Assembly (NCBI GenBank): GCA_020073585.1
Contig: JAIQEV010000001.1
Coordinates: 1-64,000, forward strand
DNA: 64,000 nt
Reading direction: 5' to 3'
From: Terriglobia bacterium
GTDB taxonomy: Bacteria; Acidobacteriota; Terriglobia; Acidiferrales; UBA7541
Made by a program: the position numbers and the translations under genes. Below the pieces are notes generated by a model. The model saw only the letters and a list, made by a program, of their open reading frames with translations. It was not told the origin of the DNA and made no database searches. This document shows positions 16,368 through 25,846 of this stretch, piece after piece; position 1 is the first letter of the stretch; the number at the start of each line of letters is the position of its first letter.

Positions 16368-17726
16368 GTGAACTGGAGCTGGGTGCTGCTGCGTGGCGCG
16401 GTGGGCGTGAGTTTGCTCACGCTGCTTTTTTTGTCGCAGCGTTTCTGGTACCGCGCGATCTGGCGGGTGACCTCCAATCTGCTCAGTCTCTGGCTGCGCA
16501 TCGCGCTCCGCCTGGTCTATCTCGCCGCGCTTCTTTTCGTGATTCTCTCCGCTGCCGACGGTATCCGCATGGGCCACCACCATCTGATGCCGCGCGGAAC
16601 GCTGGTTACGGCCCTGGCCGGACTGTGGTTTTTTAGCGCGCTGTTCGCCTATCTCGCGGTCAAGGGCATCCATGGGCTGGATCGCGTGTGGATCTGGCTG
16701 CGCCGCCATTCGCCGCGCTCCGGCTCCGGCAAGCGCCGGGCTGTGGCGGGGAAAGCCGCGGTCCCGCCCGCCGAGATGCTCGCCAGTCCCGGGCGGCGCT
16801 ACTTTTTCCAGACGGCCACGGCGCTGGCCGGCGCGGGCCCGTTTCTCGGCGCCGTGTACGGTTTTGCCGCGGAGCGCTTGAAGTATCAGGTGCGCCGCGT
16901 CGAAGTGCCGATGGCCAATCTGCCGCCCGCGCTGGACGGCCTGAAGATCGCGCAGCTCAGCGACATTCACCTGAGCGGGTATATGACGCGCGAACAGGTG
17001 CGCCGCGCCGTGGACATGTCCAACGAGCAGGCCGCGGACCTGGCGGTGGTCACCGGCGATTTCATCACCGGAGCGAGCGATCCCGTGGCCGAATGCGTCG
17101 AGGAGCTGCGCCATCTGCGCGCGCCGCTGGGCGCCTGGGGCTGCAACGGCAATCACGAAATTTATGCGAAGGCCGAGGATGCGGCGCAACGCCTCTTCGC
17201 GCAGGCGGGGATGAAGCTGCTGCGGCAGGAGCGCGCGCAACTTTCCTGGCGCGGCGCGCAGCTCAACCTGATCGGCGTGGATTACCAGCGCGAACGCACG
17301 CCCGGCGGGCGGCGCTTGCCCATGCTGGCGCATGCCGAGCCGCTGGTGCGCCGCGACATGCCCAATATCCTGCTCTCGCACAATCCCAACGCGTTCAACC
17401 ACGCCGCGGAACTGGGCATCGAGCTGACGCTCTCCGGGCATACCCACGGCGGGCAGGTGCAGGTGGAAATCCTGGACCACCGCTTCAGCCCCGCGCGTTT
17501 CATCACCGACTACATCGCCGGTCTCTACCAGCGCCCGTTCTTCGCTCCCGCGGGCAACGGCCGCGCCGCGGCGCCCTTGCTGGCCGCCGCCTCCGAGATG
17601 CGCCTCACGGGTCGCAGTTCGCACGGCGCCGCACTGTACGTCAATCGCGGCCTGGGGACCGTCGGCGCTCCCGTGCGCCTCGGCGTACCCCCGGAGATCA
17701 CGCTCCTCGTTCTGCGGCGCGCCTAG
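16368..17726 (+). CDS. Membrane-anchored metallophosphoesterase
   Basis: A 452-residue protein. Four hydrophobic segments lie in residues 1-110, then a basic linker with a possible Tat-like RRYFFQTATALAGAG segment (about 145), then a calcineurin-like phosphoesterase (about 180-445). Metal-site motifs SDIH, TGDF, GNHE and SGHTHGGQ are all present. The layout matches YkuE/YaeI-type phosphodiesterases that act on membrane lipids outside the cytoplasm. Start is a GTG with a GGAGAC sequence upstream. A hairpin terminator follows. Confidence 0.9.
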   Translation: MNWSWVLLRGAVGVSLLTLLFLSQRFWYRAIWRVTSNLLSLWLRIALRLVYLAALLFVILSAADGIRMGHHHLMPRGTLVTALAGLWFFSALFAYLAVKGIHGLDRVWIWLRRHSPRSGSGKRRAVAGKAAVPPAEMLASPGRRYFFQTATALAGAGPFLGAVYGFAAERLKYQVRRVEVPMANLPPALDGLKIAQLSDIHLSGYMTREQVRRAVDMSNEQAADLAVVTGDFITGASDPVAECVEELRHLRAPLGAWGCNGNHEIYAKAEDAAQRLFAQAGMKLLRQERAQLSWRGAQLNLIGVDYQRERTPGGRRLPMLAHAEPLVRRDMPNILLSHNPNAFNHAAELGIELTLSGHTHGGQVQVEILDHRFSPARFITDYIAGLYQRPFFAPAGNGRAAAPLLAAASEMRLTGRSSHGAALYVNRGLGTVGAPVRLGVPPEITLLVLRRA

Positions 17727-17739
17727 CCAGTTCATTTTT

Positions 17740-17762
17740 AGCGGGCTGCGGCCCGCTCTTGT
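17740..17762 (+). terminator. Hairpin terminator after the phosphoesterase gene
   Basis: AGCGGGC/GCCCGCT seven-base-pair stem with TGCG loop and a CTTGTCT tail; a run of T also lies just before it, so it could act bidirectionally. Confidence 0.55.
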
Positions 17763-17798
17763 CTGCGCGGTAGAGCGGCCTGGCGAGGAGAAAATCCG

Positions 17799-18530
17799 AT
17801 GAAACCTCTGCGTTCCTGTCTGCTGCTGTTCACCCTGTCGGGGCTGCTTGGCGCGGCTCCTGCCGGGGCGCAGATTCAACTCGGCGAGGCCGCGCGGCAG
17901 CTCGGGCTGGGGAAATCCGCGGGGCCGGCGGAGGACAAGGTGGCCGCCGGACTGAAAGAGGCGCTGCGGGTGGGCGCGGACAACGCCGTGAAATACACGG
18001 GGCGCAAGGACGGGTATTTCGCGAACGCGGCGATCAAGATCCTGATGCCCAAGAATCTGCGGCCCATCGAAAAGGGGCTGCGCGCGGTGGGCTACGGTCC
18101 CAAGGTGGACGAATTCATCCTGAGCATGAACCGCGCGGCGGAGCAGGCCGCGCCCGAGGCCCGGCTCATTTTTCGCGACGCCATCCTGGCGATGACCTTC
18201 GAGGACGCGCGGAAGATTCTGCAGGGCAGCGACACCGCGGCCACGGAATATTTCCAGGCGCATACCAGCAGCCGGCTCAGCGCGGCCTTCCGGCCGATCG
18301 TGGAGCAAGCGATGCGCGAACACGGGGTCACGCGGCAGTATGAGGCGCTCATCGGACAGTATGAATCGCTGCCGTTCATGAAGGGCCCGACGTTCGACAT
18401 CAACGAATACGTGGTGAGCCAGGCGCTGAACGGGCTTTTCCACATGCTCGGGGAAGAAGAAAAGAAAATCCGCAAGAACCCCGCCGCGCGAGTCACCAGC
18501 CTGCTCAAGGAAGTCTTCGGCAAGCGCTGA
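17799..18530 (+). CDS. DUF4197 secreted protein
   Basis: A 243-residue protein with a signal peptide (1-25, ending AGAQ) and the helical DUF4197 fold: [78 protein letters not shown]. The family (PF13852) is conserved in Gram-negatives and presumed periplasmic, with no known function. A GAGGAG ribosome binding site lies before the ATG. It is the last gene before the large non-coding gap. Confidence 0.9.
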   Translation: MKPLRSCLLLFTLSGLLGAAPAGAQIQLGEAARQLGLGKSAGPAEDKVAAGLKEALRVGADNAVKYTGRKDGYFANAAIKILMPKNLRPIEKGLRAVGYGPKVDEFILSMNRAAEQAAPEARLIFRDAILAMTFEDARKILQGSDTAATEYFQAHTSSRLSAAFRPIVEQAMREHGVTRQYEALIGQYESLPFMKGPTFDINEYVVSQALNGLFHMLGEEEKKIRKNPAARVTSLLKEVFGKR

Positions 18531-18539
18531 GCAGCGCTC

Positions 18540-18960
18540 CGGGCGATTCATGGAAGCTGTGGAAAAGTGTGGATATCTGGTACATCCCTCCCCCCGGTGT
18601 TTTTTGTAAGAGTGGCAAATACAGGACTTACAGGAAGGGGTTGTCTAAGAGTGGCAAATGCTAGACTTAAAGATGCGTGTTTGCATATAGATGCGCAGGA
18701 GTGCGTAAGAGTGTGAAAAGAAGGGAAGTAAAGATGTAAGGAAGCAACGAGGCAGTGAGGGTCGAGGGGACGCGGTGGAGCAGGGCGCGGGGTTGCGAGG
18801 AGTTTTCGAACGGTGATTGACGATAACACAGAAAAGGATAGCAGAAGCGTAAAGGTAATGCAATAGATTACTGAATAGTTTTCGAACGGGCTGTGGAAAA
18901 TGGCGCAAGAACTCGACCCTGTGGAATGCAATGAGGGGGCGGGCGTTCGAGGCCGAGGGG
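18540..18960. other. Candidate chromosomal replication origin (oriC-like region)
   Basis: A 420-base non-coding stretch, visibly richer in A and T than its surroundings, between the DUF4197 gene and thiC. It carries DnaA-box-like sites: TGTGGAAAA (18558-18566 and 18892-18900, complement TTTTCCACA, which fits TTWTNCACA), TGTGGATAT (18568-18576) and TGTGGAATG (18920-18928). Between them are three TAAGAGTG repeats, two copies of AGTTTTCGAACGG (18801-18813 and 18877-18889) and an AT-rich stretch at 18815-18880. Plus-strand G/C bias changes sign across this point. No dnaA or dnaN is nearby, so this remains a candidate. Confidence 0.5.
18607..18713 (+). repeat. TAAGAGTG direct repeats
   Basis: TAAGAGTGGCAAAT occurs at 18607-18620 and 18646-18659, and TAAGAGTG again at 18706-18713. 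The first copy is bounded by GTAAG and CTTAC, an inverted pair enclosing 16 bases. They look like iterons or a protein-binding array. Confidence 0.8.
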
Positions 18961-20630
<1,670 letters not shown>

Positions 20631-20671
20631 CGGTTTGCCGCACGGCAGAGAATGAGTGAGCGGATCGAGAA

Positions 20672-20696
20672 AGCCCGGCCTCTGAAGGGGCCGGCT
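20672..20696. repeat. CTGAAG-centred inverted repeat
   Basis: AGCCCGGCC and GGCCGGCT arms around TCTGAAGG. It lies between thiC and the methyltransferase and falls within the longest possible methyltransferase frame. Confidence 0.6.
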
Positions 20697-20741
20697 ACAG
20701 CGTTTCCCGCAATGCCGGAAATCACAGCGAAGGACAATTGT

Positions 20742-21446
20742 ATGCGTGACCGCAAAGCGGTCAACCTGCGCGAGGAGTTCAACCGCTGGGCCGCGGACGG
20801 GCGCGGCGAGGGGATGGAGCAGGACCATCTGCCGATCGCGCTGCCGGTGCTGGAGAAGATGCGCCTGGGGGCTGCGGACAACGTGCTGGACGTGGGCTGC
20901 GGGGCGGGGTGGCTGACGCGGCGGCTGGCGCGGCTGGCGCCGGACGGGCGCGTGGTGGGGATGGACATTTCGGATGAGATGGTGCGGCGGGCGCGGCGGG
21001 CTTCGCTGGAGCACGAGAATCTGCTGTATGTGGCGGGCGAAGTTGCGGAGATTCCCTGGGAAGGAAATTTTTTCGCGCACGCGATTTCCGTGGAGTCGGC
21101 GTACTACTGGCCGGACCCCGCGGCGGGGCTGCGGGAAATTTTCCGGGTGCTGAGCGAGGGCGGGGCGGCGTGGGTGCTGATCAACTATTACCGCGATAAC
21201 CCGCATTGCCACCAGTGGGCCAAGCATTATGCGATGGCGACGCATCTGCTTTCCGGCGAGGAGTGGGCGGAACAGTTCCGGAAGGCGGGTTTTGTGAATG
21301 TTGCGCACGAGCGGGTGGTGGATGCTTCGCCGTCGCCGGAGGTGTATACGGGGCGGTGGTTCCGGGACGCGGCGCAGTTGCGGGCGTTCAAGGCGGAAGG
21401 GGCGCTGCTGGTACGTGGGGTGAAGGCAGGGTTGAGCGACCGCTAA
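20742..21446 (+). CDS. SAM-dependent methyltransferase (class I)
   Basis: A 234-residue protein from the ATG at 20742, or 264 from 20652. VLDVGCGAGWLTRRLARLAP is the SAM-binding motif I, GMDISDEM motif II-like, and AVSVESAYYWPDPAAGLREIFRVLSEGG covers the later strands, as in UbiE/ubiquinone-type methyltransferases (Methyltransf_11). The substrate is unknown. Codons 2-8 (RDRKAVN) are encoded by one unit of the dispersed palindrome, so the repeat sits on or just inside the start. The upstream ATG would additionally translate another repeat, which makes it less likely. Confidence 0.82.
   Translation: MRDRKAVNLREEFNRWAADGRGEGMEQDHLPIALPVLEKMRLGAADNVLDVGCGAGWLTRRLARLAPDGRVVGMDISDEMVRRARRASLEHENLLYVAGEVAEIPWEGNFFAHAISVESAYYWPDPAAGLREIFRVLSEGGAAWVLINYYRDNPHCHQWAKHYAMATHLLSGEEWAEQFRKAGFVNVAHERVVDASPSPEVYTGRWFRDAAQLRAFKAEGALLVRGVKAGLSDR
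20746..20765 (-). repeat. Palindromic repeat, locus B (single unit)
   Basis: One unit, GTGACCGC-AAA-GCGGTCAAC, in the orientation opposite to locus A. It begins four bases after a likely methyltransferase start codon. Thirty consecutive bases here, from the ATG at 20742, are identical to locus C. Confidence 0.95.
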
Positions 21447-21503
21447 GAAAACTGCGCGTCGCAAACAGGGGCAGGTGTAGCGGAGTTCCTCGGTAGGTAA
21501 CTG

Positions 21504-22595
21504 CTAAGATTTTTCCTCGCGGGATTTCCAATCTTCCCAATCCGTAAGCGTCGCGTCGAACATGGCGTCGCTGGCTTTGTGCAGCCATTTGGCGGGGCGT
21601 TTGTGGAGGTCGCGCAGGACGGCTTTGCGGGCTTTGGGCGTGCCAAGGTGGACGTTGGCGGTTTCGCGGCCCATCTCGCGGAGCAGGCGGTATTCGTCGC
21701 GTTTTTTGGGGAGCTGGCTGAGCTCGATGCGCGAGCAGTCCGGGGCCAGGCGGCGGACGATCCAGCGGCCGCGGAGATGGACGAAGGGATCGGGAGAACG
21801 GACGGCGCGGCGGAGGATCTCCTCGTAATGGATTTTTTCCGAGGCTTTGCCGCCGCGGGCCCAGGCGCATGCGGAAGGGGCCAGGGCCTTGGCTTCGCGG
21901 GCGATCTTTGCGCCGCGCCAGTCGGCGAGGGCCACGAAGCGCTGGCGGCCGAGGCTGCCGAGACCCGCGACGCGGTGCACGATGCGGTAGTCGAGACCGT
22001 CGTGTTCCGGGAAAAGAGATTGCAGGGCTTTGCCGGCGCTCTTGGGGAGTTTGCCTTGGTAGGTGGGGAGAGCGGTGAGTTTCTTCCAGTAGGCCACGGG
22101 GTCGCGCGGGTCGCCGAGGGTCAGTTCGCGGAGCCAGTGATGGTGCTCGCCGAGAACGATGGGAGCGCCGCCATCGGTGATGGCGCTGCGGTAGCCGTCG
22201 AGGAGGGCGTCGCAGGCGTCCTTGCGGGGGAGGGCGAAGTGGTTCTCGGAGGCGGCGAGGAGGGCGCTGGTGGCCAGGCGGACGAGGTCGAGGGTGTAGG
22301 GGAGCGGGTAAGCCTCGTCGAAATCGTTGACGCCCCAGTTGAGGCGGCCTTCGAGGTCGCGCCAGGTGCCGAAATTCTCGACGTGCAGGTCGCCGACGGC
22401 GAGGAGTTCGGGGGCGTTGCGCAGGCCGGGGCAGAGCTCGGGCCAGAGCTGCATCCAGCGGTAGAAGGTGGCGCGAAAAAAGGGGAAGGCGCTGGCGGCC
22501 ATGCGCTGGTGCTTGAGGGCCAGATCGTCCGCGAGGAGGGTCAGGCGCTTGGCGAGCCAGGCCTCGTACTTCTTGGTGGCTTTGCTGATTTTCAT
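21504..22595 (-). CDS. DUF2252 family protein
   Basis: A 363-residue protein matching DUF2252 (PF10009), a family with a protein-kinase-like fold. Conserved pieces are FFRATFYRWM, AVGDLHVENFGTWRD, NDFDEAYPLPYTLDLVRLATS and the later VHRVAGLGSLGRQRFVAL. The GDLHxxNFG and DFDE motifs correspond to catalytic-loop-like and metal-binding positions of aminoglycoside kinase-type folds; the real substrate is unknown. It is divergent from the receiver-GGDEF gene. The plus strand remains G-rich through this minus-strand gene. Confidence 0.88.
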   Translation of the reverse strand: MKISKATKKYEAWLAKRLTLLADDLALKHQRMAASAFPFFRATFYRWMQLWPELCPGLRNAPELLAVGDLHVENFGTWRDLEGRLNWGVNDFDEAYPLPYTLDLVRLATSALLAASENHFALPRKDACDALLDGYRSAITDGGAPIVLGEHHHWLRELTLGDPRDPVAYWKKLTALPTYQGKLPKSAGKALQSLFPEHDGLDYRIVHRVAGLGSLGRQRFVALADWRGAKIAREAKALAPSACAWARGGKASEKIHYEEILRRAVRSPDPFVHLRGRWIVRRLAPDCSRIELSQLPKKRDEYRLLREMGRETANVHLGTPKARKAVLRDLHKRPAKWLHKASDAMFDATLTDWEDWKSREEKS

Positions 22596-22817
22596 GGGTG
22601 TGGCCGGAGCTGTAGTCTAGCTTGTTTTGGCTCCGGGAAGGATAGGCAAGGGCCGGAGCGGGGAAGGTACAGTAACCAGTTGAGGCAAGCCGGTAAAAGG
22701 AACCTGTTATCCGAATTAGGGCGCGTGCTAGTTTGGGAGAACATTGCCCTAGTTTCCTTGATGTCGCCGGATGAAAAGAGCAGAGCCGGGCCACACAGTC
22801 AGGGCCGGGAGAGATGT

Positions 22818-23756
22818 ATGCGTGATCCTGGACAAGATTTCCAGGTGCTGGTGGTGGATGATTCGGTGGTAAGCCGCAAGCTGGTGGAGAATACGCTTTC
22901 GCAAGGGCCGTACACGCTGTTGTTCGCGAAGGACGGCCGCGAAGCGCTGGAGCTGTTCGCGCAGCATCTGCCGCACCTGGTGATCACGGACTGGATGATG
23001 CCGGACATCTCCGGGGTGCAGTTGTGCCAGAAAATCCGCGAGGAGTATCAGGGCTCCTACACCTACATCATCCTGCTTACGAGCGTGGCGGAAAAAGAGA
23101 GCGTGGTGCTGGGACTGCGCGCCGGGGCGGATGACTATCTCACCAAGCCGTTTCATCCCGAGGAGCTGCTGGCGCGCCTCGGGGTGGGGCGGCGGATCAC
23201 GCAAATGAACCGGGAGATCGCCGCGAAAAATTTGCTGCTGGAAGAGATCGCGCATACCGATCCGTTGACGGGATTGCCGAACCGGCGGGCCATCGAACTG
23301 TGGGCGAACCGGCAATTGAAAGGGGCGGAGCGGCACGGGTATCCGATATGGGTGGTGCTGGCGGACCTGGATGCGTTCAAGCCGGTGAACGACACCTATG
23401 GGCACGAGGCCGGGGACCGGGTGCTGCGGCGGTTTGCGGAGGTATTGCGGGCCAACACGCGCGCGGCGGACATCTGCGGGCGGATGGGCGGGGACGAATT
23501 CATCCACGTGGTGAGCCATGCGGAGAAGGGGAATGTGGAGCGCGTGGTGGGGCGCGTGCTCGAGCAGTTTGCGGCGCAAAAGTTCGTATTCGGGGGCAAG
23601 AGCGTGACGGTGACGGCGAGTTTTGGCGCGGCGGTGTGCCAGGGCAATCCCGCGCCGGAGTTCAGCGCGCTGGTGGCGGCGGCGGACGAAGCGCTGTACG
23701 CGGCCAAGCGCGCGGGTGGGAACCAGGTGAAGCTGATTACCCTGGAAGGCTGCTGA
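22818..23756 (+). CDS. Response regulator with GGDEF output (diguanylate cyclase)
   Basis: A 312-residue protein: receiver domain (about 8-125) with acidic pair D14-D15, phospho-acceptor D58 in TDWMMPD and lysine in LTKPF, then a short linker helix and a GGDEF domain (about 145-305) with DPLTGLPNR and an intact MGGDEF. It is PleD/WspR-like: phosphorylation should drive dimerisation and c-di-GMP synthesis. The ATG at 22818 was chosen because GGGAGAG lies just upstream, although the frame is open for much longer. No cognate histidine kinase is in the window. Confidence 0.93.
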   Translation: MRDPGQDFQVLVVDDSVVSRKLVENTLSQGPYTLLFAKDGREALELFAQHLPHLVITDWMMPDISGVQLCQKIREEYQGSYTYIILLTSVAEKESVVLGLRAGADDYLTKPFHPEELLARLGVGRRITQMNREIAAKNLLLEEIAHTDPLTGLPNRRAIELWANRQLKGAERHGYPIWVVLADLDAFKPVNDTYGHEAGDRVLRRFAEVLRANTRAADICGRMGGDEFIHVVSHAEKGNVERVVGRVLEQFAAQKFVFGGKSVTVTASFGAAVCQGNPAPEFSALVAAADEALYAAKRAGGNQVKLITLEGC

Positions 23757-23805
23757 AAGGCCGGTAAGCGGCAGTTCGGGCGTATCTGCGTAGTCCTTTC
23801 TAAGT

Positions 23806-23852
23806 GTGACCGCGCAGCGGTCAACTCCATGCGTGACCGCAAAGCGGTCAAC
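23806..23852 (-). repeat. Tandem palindromic repeat, locus C (two units)
   Basis: Units at 23806-23825 (GCGCAGC centre) and 23833-23852 (GCAAAGC centre), period 27 bases, same orientation as locus B and opposite to A and D. It lies about 110 bases upstream of nuoB. Confidence 0.95.
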
Positions 23853-23959
23853 CTGCGCTGATTTTTCCCGGATAGATACGGCCTGCGAGGGCTGGACTGC
23901 GTCCGGAGGGGGCGATATACTCGGCGCGCCGGGGCGGGAATTCCGAGGGAAAATCTCCA

Positions 23960-24520
23960 ATGGGCGTCATTGATCAGCGGTTTGAGAAGAATTTCATGAT
24001 CACGTCGGTGGATTACGTATTCAACTGGGCGCGGAAGAGCGCGATCTGGCCGCTGACGTTCGGGCTGGCGTGCTGCGCGATCGAGATGATCGCGTCGTCC
24101 ACGTCGCGGTTCGACATTGCGCGGTTCGGGGCGGAAGTGTTCCGGCCGTCGCCGCGGCAGGCGGACCTGATGATCGTGGCCGGGACGGTGACGCTGAAGA
24201 TGGCGCCGGTGCTGAAGCGCGTGTGGGACCAGATGCCGGACCCCAAGTGGTGCATCTCGATGGGAGCGTGCTCGAGCGTGGGCGGGCCGTTCAACGCCTA
24301 TCCGGTGCTGCAGGGCGTGGACCGGATCGTGCCGGTGGATGTGTACGTGGTGGGGTGCCCGCCGCGGCCGGAGAGTCTGTTCTACGCGCTGCTGAAGCTG
24401 CAGGACAAGATCGATCAGATGTCGCTGGCCAAGAGGCCGACGGAAGTGCGCTTGCAGCCCGCGATGGTGGAGGAGTTCAAGCGCGGGGTGATGGTGGCGC
24501 AGACGATGGAGCCGCGGTAA
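23960..24520 (+). CDS. nuoB: NADH-quinone oxidoreductase subunit B (NuoB), solitary copy
   Basis: A 186-residue protein with all four N2-cluster cysteines: the CC pair in GLACCAIEM, the cysteine in [10 protein letters not shown] and that in VGCPPRPES. NuoB carries the terminal [4Fe-4S] cluster next to the quinone site of complex I. It is of normal length and looks functional, but no nuoA, nuoC or nuoD flanks it; a Rieske ferredoxin gene follows after 100 bases. It may supply complex I from a split operon or serve another oxidoreductase. Confidence 0.94.
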   Translation: MGVIDQRFEKNFMITSVDYVFNWARKSAIWPLTFGLACCAIEMIASSTSRFDIARFGAEVFRPSPRQADLMIVAGTVTLKMAPVLKRVWDQMPDPKWCISMGACSSVGGPFNAYPVLQGVDRIVPVDVYVVGCPPRPESLFYALLKLQDKIDQMSLAKRPTEVRLQPAMVEEFKRGVMVAQTMEPR

Positions 24521-24620
24521 GCGAAATTCGAAAAGCGAAATGCGAAAATCGGGAAGAAGCTGCGCCTGGGAAGCGGGAATTGGAGCGCGGGGCGGCGAGA
24601 AACCGGACTGAGGAGCGGAG

Positions 24621-24926
24621 ATGGGATTGCAGCGGGTGGCGAAAGTGGCGGAGATTCCGGCGGGGACGATCCGAGAGTTTCAGGTGGAGGGGCAGGCCAT
24701 CGCCCTGGCGAATGTGGGCGGGAAATTCCACGCCATCAACAATTCGTGCCTGCACCGCGGGGGGCCGCTGGGCGGAGGCGTGCTGGAGGGGAGCGTGGTG
24801 ACCTGCCCGTGGCACGGGTGGCAGTTTGACGTGAGCAGCGGGAAGGTCCTGCAGAACCCGGCGGTGGGGGTGGACTGCTATGCGCTGGAAGTGCGCGGAG
24901 AAGATATTTTCGTGAATGTCGGGTAA
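24621..24926 (+). CDS. Rieske [2Fe-2S] ferredoxin
   Basis: A 101-residue protein with the two Rieske motifs CLHRGG and CPWHGW-QFD, which bind a [2Fe-2S] cluster through two Cys and two His. Size and lack of signal peptide match the small soluble ferredoxin subunits of NirD/dioxygenase type. GGAGCGGAG is the ribosome binding site. Its partner is unknown; nuoB is the nearest gene upstream. Confidence 0.93.
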   Translation: MGLQRVAKVAEIPAGTIREFQVEGQAIALANVGGKFHAINNSCLHRGGPLGGGVLEGSVVTCPWHGWQFDVSSGKVLQNPAVGVDCYALEVRGEDIFVNVG

Positions 24927-25185
24927 GGCTCTCCGCAGTAACCTGCCTTTTTATTTTTTAACCTCAATAATATCAGCAAGATACGGATCGTTCCGGCGGT
25001 GATTCAGGATCTCCGCAGGGGCGTTGCGCATTGCCCGCGGGGAGTCTGGGGAGCCGCTGGACGGCGTGCGAGGAGGGGCGATGTGCCAACTTGAGCGGGG
25101 CTGGAACTGAATTTTCGGGCTAACCTGCACATTTCATTTCGCTTTTTTGGCTATCGCGTGTATATTGCGGCGGGAAAAGTGCGCC
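24927..25185. other. Intergenic gap, AT-richer, no gene seen
   Basis: About 260 bases with a T-rich stretch (TTTTTATTTTTTAA near 24950, probably the end of transcription of the Rieske gene) and nothing else recognisable apart from the start region of the EVE gene. Confidence 0.5.
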
Positions 25186-25644
25186 ATGGTTACGCCGACC
25201 TCGCAACGACACTATTGGATTTTCAGCGCTGATCCCCATTATTATCATTGGGATACGCTGTTCGTGAAAGGCAAAGAGATGTGGCATGGCGCCGGGTCCA
25301 AGGCCGACGCCAACCGCGCGCTGAAGCAAGTGCGCAAGGGCGACCGTGTGCTGTGCTACCACGCGGCGCCGGAGCGCTCGATCTATTCGATCGCGGAAGT
25401 GACGCGGGACCCCTATCCCGACCCGCACGATAGCAAGGGCAAGAACCTGGTGGCGGACCTGCGGGCGTTTGAGCGGCTGCCGCGGCAGGTGACGCTGGGG
25501 GAGTTGCGGGCCAACCGGGCGCTGCGCAAGGCGAAGCTGCTGAAGAACGTGCGGCTCATCGTCTCCGCGATCACGGAAGAGGAGTACGTGGAAATCCTGC
25601 GCATGGCGGGAGTGGTGGCGATGCCGGGGATTCCCCTATCCTGA
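25186..25644 (+). CDS. EVE domain protein
   Basis: A 152-residue protein with an EVE/PUA-like fold (PF01878): YWIFSADPHYYHWD, KGDRVLCYHAAPERSIYSIAEVTRDPYPDP and a C-terminal region with LKNVRLIVSAITEEEY. EVE domains bind modified bases and recur in restriction and RNA-modification systems. Here the domain stands alone between a ferredoxin and peptidases. An upstream in-frame start at 25147 is possible but has no better ribosome binding sequence. Confidence 0.85.
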   Translation: MVTPTSQRHYWIFSADPHYYHWDTLFVKGKEMWHGAGSKADANRALKQVRKGDRVLCYHAAPERSIYSIAEVTRDPYPDPHDSKGKNLVADLRAFERLPRQVTLGELRANRALRKAKLLKNVRLIVSAITEEEYVEILRMAGVVAMPGIPLS

Positions 25645-25846
25645 GGCGCGCCTGCGCCGGGCTTCGCGGCGGCATTCAAGCGGGAGCGACCCGCGTCCTG
25701 GAAGAGCACTCTGCGTTCCCCGGCAACTCTTGAGCAATGCCGGCGCGCGTTGGCGCGAATCCGGGGTAAGCGGAGAAATTCACGAGAACATTTTCGGGGC
25801 GGGGTACGTCCAAGCAATAGACAGGATTCCGGGCAGAGGTGTGGGC

